This document shows positions 1 to 8,214 of a stretch of DNA of 64,000 nucleotides, piece after piece. The position numbers were made by a program, and so were the translations under genes. The stretch spans positions 1-64,000 of the forward strand of contig JAPWKH010000021.1 of NCBI GenBank assembly GCA_028283605.1. Direction: 5' to 3'. This stretch comes from Arachidicoccus sp. GTDB lineage: Bacteria; Bacteroidota; Bacteroidia; Chitinophagales; Chitinophagaceae. The stretch's first letter is position 1; every line of letters starts with the position of its first letter. Under the pieces are notes generated by a model. That model made no database searches and was not told the DNA's origin. It saw only the letters and a list, made by a program, of their open reading frames with translations.

Positions 1-341
1 ATGCTTCGGACCAGGTTATCACAGGTGATCACCAAGCATTCCGCAGGTTCCATGCAGATAATATTGGTCGTGGACCTGGTTTTGCGGGAAAAACTTTCAA
101 GGTCGGTGGTAAACTCATTTTCAAAGGCAAAATTGCAGGTTCTTTCTATCCCTTTATCATTATGGAAATATTGTCGCAAAGAACCTTTCACAATAAAAAA
201 TGCCTCACGGGAAATTGTTCCTTCTGTCAATAAAACGGTATTTTTTTTAAATGATTTTCGCTCAAAAAAATGATAAAGACAATCTGCATCTTCCTTTGAT
301 AATGTTCCGTATGCCGACAATCCGTTTAAAAAATTTTCCAT
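1..341 (-). CDS. Crp/Fnr-type regulator, cNMP-binding N-terminal part (partial)
   Basis: The minus strand is open from an ATG at 341 to the window edge, giving about 113 residues. They start MENFLNGLSAYG and read like the cyclic-nucleotide-binding beta-roll of Crp/Fnr regulators: an N-terminal helix, then FFIVKGSLRQYF, then a region around ENEFTTDLESF. The DNA-binding domain would lie beyond the left edge. Bacteroidota carry many such regulators and their ligand is usually unknown, so no target is proposed. The opposite strand is also open here, but its translation resembles no family. The fold assignment is by pattern only. Confidence 0.7.
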   Translation of the reverse strand, partial: MENFLNGLSAYGTLSKEDADCLYHFFERKSFKKNTVLLTEGTISREAFFIVKGSLRQYFHNDKGIERTCNFAFENEFTTDLESFSRKTRSTTNIICMEPAECLVITCDNLVRS

Positions 342-545
342 GTCTAAAGTTAGGCATTATTTCCAAACAGGTGTTTCAAAATTGAAGCTGTGGTTTGTAA
401 TGTTATTAATCCCTCAAAGGGTATATAATGCCAAATACATTATCTGAGTTTGTAAAAGCAAAAGGTTAACCTATCTTTTTGTCTAGATCTATTTTGCATA
501 CAAACAATTATATAATTGCCTCAGTATTTCCATAGGATATCTCTA

Positions 546-900
546 CTACTCAATCGAGCTTCTTAATAATGTACGGAAATTTTCCGCACATTCTACAAAT
601 CCTGCCCGGACAGGATCGTTATGAAGGTATTCCAATTTTCGTTGCAAGACTTTACTTGACCATATTTCTGCCGGTGGGTTGTCCGATTGCCTTGCTTTCA
701 GAATTTTCCTACTGGTGTGCCGTTTCAAGTCTCTTAGTATGTCTTGCAACAATATGGCTTTCCTTTGCATCCGCAACCAAATGTACATTGGCTGTTTATA
801 ATAACCCAGGCGTACAGATACAAACCTTTGTGATGCGGACAGGACAATATGGGAAGGTTTAGGAGGCAACTATGAATTGCTGCATAAATGGGCAAAGACG
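546..900 (-). pseudogene. Decayed IS200/RAYT-like transposase remnant
   Basis: Three minus-strand frames together give one recognisable Y1-transposase (REP-associated, RAYT) pattern. One frame has GLYLYAWVIINS. A second has NVHLVADAKES, the degraded version of the NHxHL metal-binding motif. The third has ILLQDILRDLKRHTSRKI followed by the C-terminal signature EYLHNDPVRAGFVE. At least two frameshifts separate these blocks, and the N-terminal part is missing. The protein therefore cannot be made as one chain. The family call rests on the order of these motifs and on the very typical ending. Confidence 0.6.
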
Positions 901-1072
901 GAGAACTATATTTGACGTCGCAAACAGATCTCATCGCTCAAAAAAAAGCAACAATAAAATCCTGGTCACACAGGATGGTTGCGAAGAATATTATGAATAA
1001 AACTTTCAATCCGCTTATCAGTACTGTTATAACTTTCTGAACCTTGTAGGTATTCGCCCCGAGATCATACAT

Positions 1073-1354
1073 ATGCATGGGTATGAGTACGAACACAAGC
1101 ACATAATCGAAGGGGTAAGGTTGATGGTAAACGTACATATTGTTGTAGACCTATTGGCTATAGGTATCAGTTGGTACTGTTACAGCAAATATGACGAATA
1201 TAGTGAATTCGAATCCAATTACGAACAATATCAAAATAGCATTCATTGGTATAATGGATATTACAATTATATGAGGAGCAAAAATCCAAACGATATGAGA
1301 AAACTTATGAAAAAGAAAATCCACGAGAATAATCCGACAGAGAATAAAAAGTAA
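1073..1354 (+). CDS. Doubtful small hypothetical protein
   Basis: This 93-residue open frame has a tyrosine- and asparagine-rich, lysine-rich C-terminal half (YDEYSEFESNYEQYQ, then a basic tail). I recognise no family, see no ribosome binding site, and the opposite strand is also open. It lies between a transposase remnant and a structured repeat, so it may be a gene relic or chance. A later ATG at residue 18 is an alternative start. Confidence 0.25.
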   Translation: MHGYEYEHKHIIEGVRLMVNVHIVVDLLAIGISWYCYSKYDEYSEFESNYEQYQNSIHWYNGYYNYMRSKNPNDMRKLMKKKIHENNPTENKK

Positions 1355-1377
1355 AAACTTAAAATACGTTTTATAAA

Positions 1378-1438
1378 TCCTATTCCTCCTACAACCGCTC
1401 AAAGGGATTTGTAAGAGCGGATTGCATGAGGAATAGGA
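1378..1438. repeat. Nested inverted repeat
   Basis: An 11-bp outer stem (TCCTATTCCTC at 1378-1388 with its complement at 1428-1438) encloses a 6-bp GC-rich inner stem (CCGCTC at 1395-1400, GAGCGG at 1415-1420). It lies downstream of the GH36 gene on the minus strand and near a RAYT remnant. It could be a REP-like element or an unusual terminator; there is no strong T-run next to the outer stem. Confidence 0.5.
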
Positions 1439-1568
1439 AAATATTTCTATCGTCTGTTGCTACATTATTGTTTGTGTAAGCCCCCTAAACTCAGACCATT
1501 TGCAAGGCTTTAATGAAAAAAATCAAAGAAAATCGTTGTCAATCTTCGGCAAACATATAAGCCATAAA

Positions 1569-3788
1569 TTAATCCACTTCTTCCACCATCAACACAACAC
1601 TTGGTCTGTCGGCATTGACACCCGGATTAAAACCGACCGTCATTAAAAAATCGCCCGAATAAATTGCATTTTCTTTAAGTGTTGAATGTGTTCCTGGATA
1701 TAGATTGATTTCTTTTATTTTATACTTTCTATTCGCATCCAATCCTTTGAAATGCACGGGCAGCGCACTGCCCGTGTTATATCGGTTATTCACTAAATAA
1801 TTAAACACAACTGCAGATGATTTAGTTGAATCCACATATATAATCGCGGCAACATCATTCGTCCAGGGGCTTTGCAGACGATATTGGTCGCCATGCCACA
1901 CAATATTTTTAAAGCTGTTGTAAATCTTTACGGCACTTTGGCAAAAAGCCAAATCCTTTTCACTCAATTTGCTTACAGGAATATCAAAACCCAATTTGCC
2001 CATCATGGCAACATCTACACGATATTTCAACGGCTGTTGTCCCCAATCGGTAACATGATTGGAACTTGCAATCGCGGGATAGAAATACGAATATTCCCAT
2101 TGTATAAAAATCCTTTCCAGCGGGTCGGTGTTATCGCTGGGCCAATATTCGGTAAAATATTGCAGCGCGCCGTAGTCCACACGACCGCCGCCACCGGAAC
2201 ACAGCATCATAGGCACTGTCGGGTATTTTGCACGAATGTGTTTCAGCACACTGTACAAGCCTTGCACATAATCGACATACAATTTGGATTGGTTATTTTC
2301 ATACGAATGATAGGCGTTGTAAATTACAGCATTGCAATCCCATTTGATGTATGCCAGGCCCGGATTTTTGATGAATAAAGAATCAATGACACCGAAAACA
2401 AAATCCTGCACTTTAGGATTACTCAAATCCAATTCTAATTGATTTCTGAAATAATATTCGGGACGCTTTGGCTGCCTGATGACCCAGTCAGGATGTTTTT
2501 CGTACAACTCGCTTTTCGGATTCACCATTTCGGGCTCTAGCCAAATGCCGAATTGCACGCCATCGGCATTTGCTTCTTTTATCAGCGAGGCGATACCGTT
2601 CGGTATTTTCTTCTTATTCTCTTGCCAGTCGCCAAGTCCGGCCCTGTCGTTGTTTCGGGGATATTTATTGCCGAACCATCCATCGTCCAATAAAAATAGG
2701 TTAACGCCTAATTTTTTAGTATCGTTGAACAATTGCTTTAATTTTTCTTCGTCAAAATTAAAATATGTCGATTCCCAATTGTTGAGCAAAGTCAGTCTGC
2801 TGCCATTGCCGTCGAGCAATTTGTAATCTCTTGCCCATCGCTGCAATTGGCGGCTCGCATCGCCCGTACCACTGTACGAAACGGTGTATAAAAATTTTGC
2901 GGTTGTAAAAATTTTGCCCGGCTCCAACGGATAATCGGAAGCATAATTGTTGATGCCCGAAATAATACGCAGATTATTTTTATTGTCCAGTTCTAAATCG
3001 GTACGATAATTTCCCGACCATTCAACAGAGCCGAGCAACACTTCGCCATTATCTTCGTTTGAAGATTGATTAACGGAAACCATGAACACGGGCGGCTGAA
3101 ACAAATCGGCGCGCGTGCCGAGCTTTGAATCAAGCGTTTTTATTCCATGTGTGATTTGCTCTTCTTCGGGGTGCATTTCCTGCGCCCAATCGCCGTGATA
3201 TTGTTTTAAATAAAATGATTTGCCTTGCAGATATAAATTTGCCGAAGCAAATTTGTGCAGCGTTACATTTCCTTTTTCATTGTTCTTTATTTCGCTCCAT
3301 TGCTCAACTACATTTTCTTTGAAATAAATTTTGTAAAATAAAGTTACCTGAAAATCATACACGGGGTCTTTCAATAAAACAGAAGTCAAAGAAATATCGT
3401 CGCTGATTTTTTCTGTTTTGGCAGAAATAAATTTTAAATCGAGCGAATTGTTACCGTCGGCATGCGTTACTTCAATGGCAGGCTCGAACAAGTTTCTTGA
3501 ACCTGCAGGAGTATAAGGTGAATTGGCAATGCCTGTATAATCCATATTCTGCTCATACATACTTTGCACCAAATCATACTCCGACTTATTTTTTAGTTTC
3601 TTGCCGAAATAAACAATATGAGGCCCATTATTTCTATCTGTTTGCAACACAAGTGCCGTGTTTTGCGTTTCAATTGGTATGTCTGTGTTTTGAGCTTTTA
3701 CGGAGCAAACGCTAAAAACACAAATGCAAAACAATAAAGGATTTTTAAAGAAAGGTGGCTTTATTCGCGGGTGGCTGTATCTTTTCAT
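1569..3788 (-). CDS. Alpha-galactosidase, glycoside hydrolase family 36
   Basis: This 739-residue secreted enzyme is predicted to remove terminal alpha-galactose. It opens with a basic stretch and hydrophobic core ending near KAQ (about residue 33), a probable Sec signal peptide. The N-terminal beta-sandwich runs to about residue 300 and a TIM barrel follows. The barrel contains LLDDGWFG, GIWLEPEMVNP and the nucleophile motif IKWDCN (Asp near residue 484). It also has the CSGGGGRVDYG block and the acid/base motif WPSDNTDP. These are the diagnostic GH36 residues in the correct order, and the length fits bacterial GH36. It is the last gene of the minus-strand glycan locus. Specificity (alpha-1,3, alpha-1,6 or another linkage) cannot be read from the sequence. 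Confidence 0.93.
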   Translation of the reverse strand: MKRYSHPRIKPPFFKNPLLFCICVFSVCSVKAQNTDIPIETQNTALVLQTDRNNGPHIVYFGKKLKNKSEYDLVQSMYEQNMDYTGIANSPYTPAGSRNLFEPAIEVTHADGNNSLDLKFISAKTEKISDDISLTSVLLKDPVYDFQVTLFYKIYFKENVVEQWSEIKNNEKGNVTLHKFASANLYLQGKSFYLKQYHGDWAQEMHPEEEQITHGIKTLDSKLGTRADLFQPPVFMVSVNQSSNEDNGEVLLGSVEWSGNYRTDLELDNKNNLRIISGINNYASDYPLEPGKIFTTAKFLYTVSYSGTGDASRQLQRWARDYKLLDGNGSRLTLLNNWESTYFNFDEEKLKQLFNDTKKLGVNLFLLDDGWFGNKYPRNNDRAGLGDWQENKKKIPNGIASLIKEANADGVQFGIWLEPEMVNPKSELYEKHPDWVIRQPKRPEYYFRNQLELDLSNPKVQDFVFGVIDSLFIKNPGLAYIKWDCNAVIYNAYHSYENNQSKLYVDYVQGLYSVLKHIRAKYPTVPMMLCSGGGGRVDYGALQYFTEYWPSDNTDPLERIFIQWEYSYFYPAIASSNHVTDWGQQPLKYRVDVAMMGKLGFDIPVSKLSEKDLAFCQSAVKIYNSFKNIVWHGDQYRLQSPWTNDVAAIIYVDSTKSSAVVFNYLVNNRYNTGSALPVHFKGLDANRKYKIKEINLYPGTHSTLKENAIYSGDFLMTVGFNPGVNADRPSVVLMVEEVD

Positions 3789-4005
3789 TCAACTATTTTT
3801 TTGCGATAAATTTAATTAAGAAATATTATAATCCATATTCAACAAATAAGCTAACAGCATTATTAACCAACGCCCCCCGCCTCAATGATATTCGTATTCC
3901 ATAAATAAGCTATCTCTATGTGCTGATATGGTCGCTTCATCTTTAAAACTGCCCTTTATTATAAGGCTAATTTTCCTCTCTCCTGTATAATAGTGTTCTA
4001 TTTTC

Positions 4006-4422
4006 TTATTGATAATTCCAATGCAAGACCTTTGCGCATTGAATATCTATTGTTTGCTTTGTCGAATCGAACACTACATTTACCAGTTTAGGCAGAGGCA
4101 TTTTAATCTTTGCACGAAGGGGATTTTTCGTCCAGTTATAAGTGGTATTAACTTTTACAATCGGCAACGGCTTGCCATTGATGAGCATATTGGATAAAGA
4201 AACATTGAATTCAGGAATGCTTCTGTAATCAACAATTCTTGCGGAGTCCTTGGCATATTTAAAAAAGGAATTAAAAGCTATGATTTTCCCACACTGATCT
4301 GCGAAAATTCCTAAATAATTGCTTATATGCAAAGTTTTTCCCGGAAAAGCCCGCTTATCGATATAGGTTGTCCGGTGTGTTCGCAAATCGGTTACTTTAA
4401 TTGCCAGCCAGGTTTTCATCAT
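4006..4422 (-). CDS. Unknown small protein between the GH29 and GH36 genes
   Basis: This 138-residue frame starts MMKTWLAIKVTD. It has no signal peptide, membrane segment or family I recognise, and the hydrophobicity pattern suggests beta strands. After its stop, another minus frame stays open from about 4030 to 3882. That stretch continues in protein-like style (HYYTGERKISLIIKGSF, then SLFMEYEYH), so a single-base frameshift near 4010-4030 may have split an approximately 180-residue protein. It lies 72 bp downstream of the GH29 gene on the same strand and may be co-transcribed. Its function is unknown. Confidence 0.5.
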   Translation of the reverse strand: MMKTWLAIKVTDLRTHRTTYIDKRAFPGKTLHISNYLGIFADQCGKIIAFNSFFKYAKDSARIVDYRSIPEFNVSLSNMLINGKPLPIVKVNTTYNWTKNPLRAKIKMPLPKLVNVVFDSTKQTIDIQCAKVLHWNYQ

Positions 4423-4494
4423 AGTAATTGAGTGTTAATTGACAAGAAAAATACAATTCACTCATCTTTAAATTTCAATTCCGTTCAAGACTGT

Positions 4495-6417
4495 TTATTC
4501 AAATCCAAGCTCTGCAATCGTCGGATTTTCGTTATTTATTGTGCGTAAAATTTTGAATTTAAAATACCTTGCCTTAACTGTAGTTTTAAATGTTATGGTT
4601 TGCTGAATTGGGTTAGCTTGGATGTTGGAAAATTCTCCTTTGGAAATTTTATTCCACGTTGTACCGTCGCTGCTTGCATACAATTCGTACCCATCAATAA
4701 TGCCACCGGTTTGATTATCCTGTCTCGGTAAATAACGGAAAGAAGAAATTGTTTTTGTTTCGCCTAAATCAACAATTACATCTTGCGGAAAATTTGCGTT
4801 GCTGCTCTGCCAAAATGTGGAATACTTGTTGTCGATAATATCATTTGCATTTTCTATATTGGTGATTTTCCAATTGGCTTTTGAGATGATTTTTTCCTTT
4901 TTATGAATGGTGCTATATTCGCTTAAATCAGGTTGAGAAAATAATGCAAAATCGCTCAAAGCAACGCACACAGGCGATTTCACAACATTCAATCTTAGTT
5001 TATTTGTAGTAATTTTTTTATCTAATCTTATCAATCTTTCACTTCCGATGCTGTTGGCGCCGGCAATATTTTGCCATTGCTTGTTGATATAAGCATCAAT
5101 TGAAATTGAATCGATGCGTTGTCCCAGTTTTGTATTTTCTTTTAAACGAATAATATCAAAACTTCTTTCTTCGGGAAGCGTGATTGTCAGTTGTGGCGTG
5201 TGCACGCTGTCGTCTGTCGACCAGTAAGAAAATTGATTATCGTCCAACAAATTTTTTGTTCCATAATATTTATTGTCGTTGCCTCGAACATTGGCAGTCA
5301 CAATTGATGCCCCTTTCGCAAGATTATTGCTGAAGGTTTGTTTAAGTATTTCTCCGAATTCTTTTAAGTTGATAGAATCTGTTTTGTAAATCACGCCATC
5401 TTTATCAGGCGGAACATTCAACAGCATTGCCGCGCCGCGCCCGACGGAAAGAAAATAATGGCTCCATAAATCAGCTATCGAACGAACTTCATCATTTTCA
5501 TTCTCGTGCCAAAACCATCCCGGACGAATAGAAAAATCACATTCCGCCGGCATCCAGTATTTCCCATTTCTTGTGCCATCGGTGGAAAGCCAATATTTAA
5601 TGGTTCCGTTAGACGGATCCTTACCGGGCTCTACAGACTCCGGCGTATAAGGCTGCCAACAGGGATTTCCTGCAATACCCGATTCATTTCCCACCCAACG
5701 TAAGTCGGGGCCAATATCCCCGAAAATCAAAGCGTGCGGTTGCAGATTTCTTTCCATTGCCCAAATATTTGGCCAATTATAATAAACCGTTCGGTCTATT
5801 TTTCTCTCTTCTCTTGCGCCACCGTAATAGCCATCGCCACCATTGGCGCCATCATGCCATATTTCAAAAATTGGCCCGTAATTGGTGAGCAATTCTTTTA
5901 GCTGTTCGCGATATACTTTATTCACATAGTCTTGGGTACCATAACTCGTATTATTCCTGTCCCACGGCGAAAGGTACACGCCGAAACGTAGTCCATATTT
6001 GTGGCAGGCTTCTTCAATTTCCTTTACCATATCGCCTTGGCCATTGCGGAAAGGGCTTCGAGAAATGTTGTGCTCCGTAGTTTTGGTGGGCCACAGACAA
6101 AAGCCGTCGTGGTGTTTACAAGTCAAAATAATTCCTGTAAAGCCGCCTTGCTTGATGGTTTGTACAATCTGATCTGCATCAAAATGTTTCGGATTAAAAA
6201 GTTTTGGGTCTTCATCACCATAACCCCATTCCTTATCGGTAAAAGTATTCAGACCGAAATGGACAAAAGCATACATATAATTTTCCTGCCAATCTAATTG
6301 ATTTTGATTGGGCAAGACTCCATAAGGCTTGGGCGGCTTAATCTTTTGAGCTGATACACTGGTCAAGAATATACAATATATTAGCGGGAGTGTAAATAAT
6401 GCTTTTTTGTTTATCAT
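4495..6417 (-). CDS. Alpha-L-fucosidase, glycoside hydrolase family 29, with C-terminal F5/8-type domain
   Basis: This 640-residue exported protein is predicted to cleave terminal alpha-L-fucose. A signal peptide ends near SVSAQ (residue 24). The GH29 barrel shows YMYAFVHFGLNTF, the conserved CKHHDGFCLWP (about residues 100-109), GVYLSPWDRN and the nucleophile motif EIWHDGANG (Asp near 189). The WHDGAN form resembles the GH29-B type, which favours branched Lewis-like fucose; that subclass is inference. After about residue 340 there are one or two discoidin/F5-8-type modules (YWSTDDSVHTPQLTITLP; STFWQSSNANFPQDVIVDLG), probably carbohydrate binding. The enzyme likely works in the periplasm or at the cell surface with the other glycosidases of this locus. 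Confidence 0.93.
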   Translation of the reverse strand: MINKKALFTLPLIYCIFLTSVSAQKIKPPKPYGVLPNQNQLDWQENYMYAFVHFGLNTFTDKEWGYGDEDPKLFNPKHFDADQIVQTIKQGGFTGIILTCKHHDGFCLWPTKTTEHNISRSPFRNGQGDMVKEIEEACHKYGLRFGVYLSPWDRNNTSYGTQDYVNKVYREQLKELLTNYGPIFEIWHDGANGGDGYYGGAREERKIDRTVYYNWPNIWAMERNLQPHALIFGDIGPDLRWVGNESGIAGNPCWQPYTPESVEPGKDPSNGTIKYWLSTDGTRNGKYWMPAECDFSIRPGWFWHENENDEVRSIADLWSHYFLSVGRGAAMLLNVPPDKDGVIYKTDSINLKEFGEILKQTFSNNLAKGASIVTANVRGNDNKYYGTKNLLDDNQFSYWSTDDSVHTPQLTITLPEERSFDIIRLKENTKLGQRIDSISIDAYINKQWQNIAGANSIGSERLIRLDKKITTNKLRLNVVKSPVCVALSDFALFSQPDLSEYSTIHKKEKIISKANWKITNIENANDIIDNKYSTFWQSSNANFPQDVIVDLGETKTISSFRYLPRQDNQTGGIIDGYELYASSDGTTWNKISKGEFSNIQANPIQQTITFKTTVKARYFKFKILRTINNENPTIAELGFE

Positions 6418-6681
6418 TTTAATAAATTATATGTTCATGAGAAAGTATGCTCTGCCGGACTATCGTAATTATTCCAAAGCGTATGAACCTGTTTGACCTT
6501 CCTATAAAAGGAACGAAAACGTTACGGGTGACTCCAAAGCCAGAACATCTACATCAATACTCCGTTTTATCTGCGACTCTTTCATGATCGAATGTAAGAT
6601 GATGTCTTTTATACGAAAAACAAAAAGTTTAAGCAGTATCTATTTTTAAAACTCAATCCCTTTCCGGGAAAAGACAATGGT

Positions 6682-6718
6682 AAAATATGCCCGACCACGA
6701 GTGGGGCAGACATATTTT
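6682..6718 (-). terminator. Imperfect hairpin related to the one at 7122-7155
   Basis: AAAATATGCCC is followed after a short loop by GGGGCA-GAC-ATATTTT. The stem is TGCCC/GGGCA plus outer A/T pairing interrupted by three bases. It begins with the same AAATATGCCCG run as the hairpin at 7122. It would terminate a minus-strand transcript ending near 6772. Confidence 0.35.
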
Positions 6719-6771
6719 TATGGTGTCGGCTGAAAATATTTTGATTTATCCTGGGTAGTAATTCAATTTTT

Positions 6772-6900
6772 TTATCCTGTTAATGATTGGCTATTTTCTA
6801 ATTCTATCTTTTGAATAGAAATTCCACCTATTCCATTAAATGAAATGGTTGTTGGTATGCTGTCGCAACACCACAACTGTTCCGAAGATTGTTCTTCACT
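6772..6900 (-). pseudogene. C-terminal fragment of an unknown protein
   Basis: A minus-strand frame ending at a TAA (6772-6774) encodes a protein-like tail, SIPTTISFNGIGGISIQKIE followed by LENSQSLTG. It resembles a beta-sandwich C-terminus. Upstream it runs into palindromic repeat DNA and then an in-frame TAG near 6953, so there is no plausible start. I read it as the tail of a gene lost from the locus, retained with its own hairpin at 6682. Confidence 0.3.
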
Positions 6901-7013
6901 CCAACGGAGTGATATATTTTTAGAAAGCAGTTTCGTTTTTATATACGGCTCCTACTGGGTCGAACAGGAATATATTGGCAAATCTTCTATAAATGTGTCA
7001 TTCCTTTGGGATG
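6897..7013. repeat. Three short palindromes at about 50-bp spacing
   Basis: The units are CACTCC-AAC-GGAGTG (6897-6911, perfect), GGCTCC-TAC-TGGGTC (near 6947-6962, imperfect) and CATTCC-TTT-GGGATG (6999-7013, one mismatch). They are separated by AT-rich spacers containing ATATxTTxTAGAA-like sequence. The arrangement resembles a dispersed intergenic repeat that I associate with Bacteroidota genomes. It is not a CRISPR, because the units differ from one another. Confidence 0.55.
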
Positions 7014-7121
7014 AAAGCATTAATTTATCCATGAAAATTTCTGGTTTATTTTCATCCGAACACCTGCGGTTGCAACACAACAACGGCGAAAACTGCACTG
7101 AAGCATCCCGGAACAACGGTT

Positions 7122-7155
7122 AAATATGCCCGCCTACATAGAAGCGGGCATATTT
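7122..7155 (-). terminator. Terminator of the SusC/D operon
   Basis: A perfect 12-bp stem, AAATATGCCCGC paired with GCGGGCATATTT, around a 10-base loop. It starts 15 bp after the stop codon of the surface lipoprotein gene. It can act in either direction, but the only gene ending here is on the minus strand. Confidence 0.75.
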
Positions 7156-7169
7156 TCAGGGTTCAGTCG

Positions 7170-8060
7170 TTATTGTTGTACAAGTGTTTCCTGAATATTT
7201 GAGAGTGTAAATAAACCATAACCGGTAAGAGTTGCGTATTGACCATAATTCAAATTAAACGTAAGCGTTGCCGGGGTAAATGTTGAGGGGGCTGAACCGG
7301 TTGTATAAATAGTGCCGTATTGAGTGCTCCCTGTAATCGTTACCGTATTATCGGAATTTAATACCATGGTAAACGTTTGCTTACTACTATTACCGCCTAA
7401 ACCATAATTAGCATCCCAAGTGGCTCCCGATCCTAAAAGATATAATGCATTATCAGAAACAATATTGAGTGCATATGTGTTATCGGCAATCTTTGTAACA
7501 GTCTTGGTTAATGTTTCACCACTTGCTCCACCATAATTTCCGCTGGAGGTACTTACGTTTCCTATGTTCAAGGTAGACGTATAAGTGCCGGGTATGGGAT
7601 CTCCAAATCCAACGTTCATTTGCAGGGTCTGGCTTTGGGCTAATGTAGCCACGCCTGCATTTTGTCCGTTTATGGCGAATACCATGCTATCGGTACGCCC
7701 TGCCGCATATTCGCTTTGGTTAAAGGATATAACCGCAGGCATATCGGGTACGGTAAAGCCTGCTTTAAATGTTACAGTCGAGCTGGACAAGGTATATTCG
7801 CTGCCGCTCTTAGCCCCGGAGGGGGAAGAAACGGAAAATGATACGGTTACATCCTGTGTAAGGGGCTGCGTTAGTTGCAGCGGAATTGTGTAGCCGGTAA
7901 CCGTCCACGGCGGTAGGATATAGTCGATATATGTTCTTTCAAACATTGCCATTGGGGCTGGGGGAGACGGAAGCTTGTCTCTTTTATTACATGAAACCAT
8001 AACAAACGTTCCTATAGCCATCACGCACATGACTACCGGAAATAAAAATTTCTTTTTCAT
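7170..8060 (-). CDS. Surface lipoprotein following SusD (SusE/F position)
   Basis: The protein has 296 residues with a lipoprotein signal and lipobox MVSC (Cys near residue 24), so it is anchored in the outer membrane. Residues about 50-130 resemble a Calx-beta or DUF4843-like beta-sandwich (IPLQLTQPLTQDVTVSFSV). The second half is a serine/threonine/glycine-rich beta domain (GTYTSTLNIGNV, then repeated TFT/TIT strands). Proteins in this position, just after SusC/SusD, usually bind glycan at the cell surface; that role is inferred from context. A strong hairpin follows, so it is probably the last gene of the susCD transcript. No exact family is claimed. Confidence 0.75.
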   Translation of the reverse strand: MKKKFLFPVVMCVMAIGTFVMVSCNKRDKLPSPPAPMAMFERTYIDYILPPWTVTGYTIPLQLTQPLTQDVTVSFSVSSPSGAKSGSEYTLSSSTVTFKAGFTVPDMPAVISFNQSEYAAGRTDSMVFAINGQNAGVATLAQSQTLQMNVGFGDPIPGTYTSTLNIGNVSTSSGNYGGASGETLTKTVTKIADNTYALNIVSDNALYLLGSGATWDANYGLGGNSSKQTFTMVLNSDNTVTITGSTQYGTIYTTGSAPSTFTPATLTFNLNYGQYATLTGYGLFTLSNIQETLVQQ

Positions 8061-8214
8061 CTGTTTCTTTTTTATTGTTTTTTAATTGTCAGATGGAATT
8101 CGCCAGAATAATCACTGCCTTGAGTGTGCAATGTTTTTTATGACTCATTTCATTATAACCTAAATCTAATTTTTTGCAAATAATATATATTTAAACTCCT
8201 ACCAAATAAAGCGA

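Noticed and set aside
1-273. Plus-strand 90-residue open frame
   Set aside because: The opposite strand gives a clear cNMP-binding domain; the plus translation resembles nothing.
957-976. Possible small terminator (ATCCTG-GTCACA-CAGGAT)
   Set aside because: Only six base pairs and no gene ending there.
938-1138. Minus-strand hydrophobic 66-residue frame
   Set aside because: No start context or homologue; looks like a chance open frame in AT-rich DNA.
6897-7013. CRISPR array
   Set aside because: Only three units, each of different sequence, with no cas genes nearby.
6845-7123. Plus-strand 92-residue open frame
   Set aside because: It lies over the palindrome array and ends in the terminator; composition is not protein-like.
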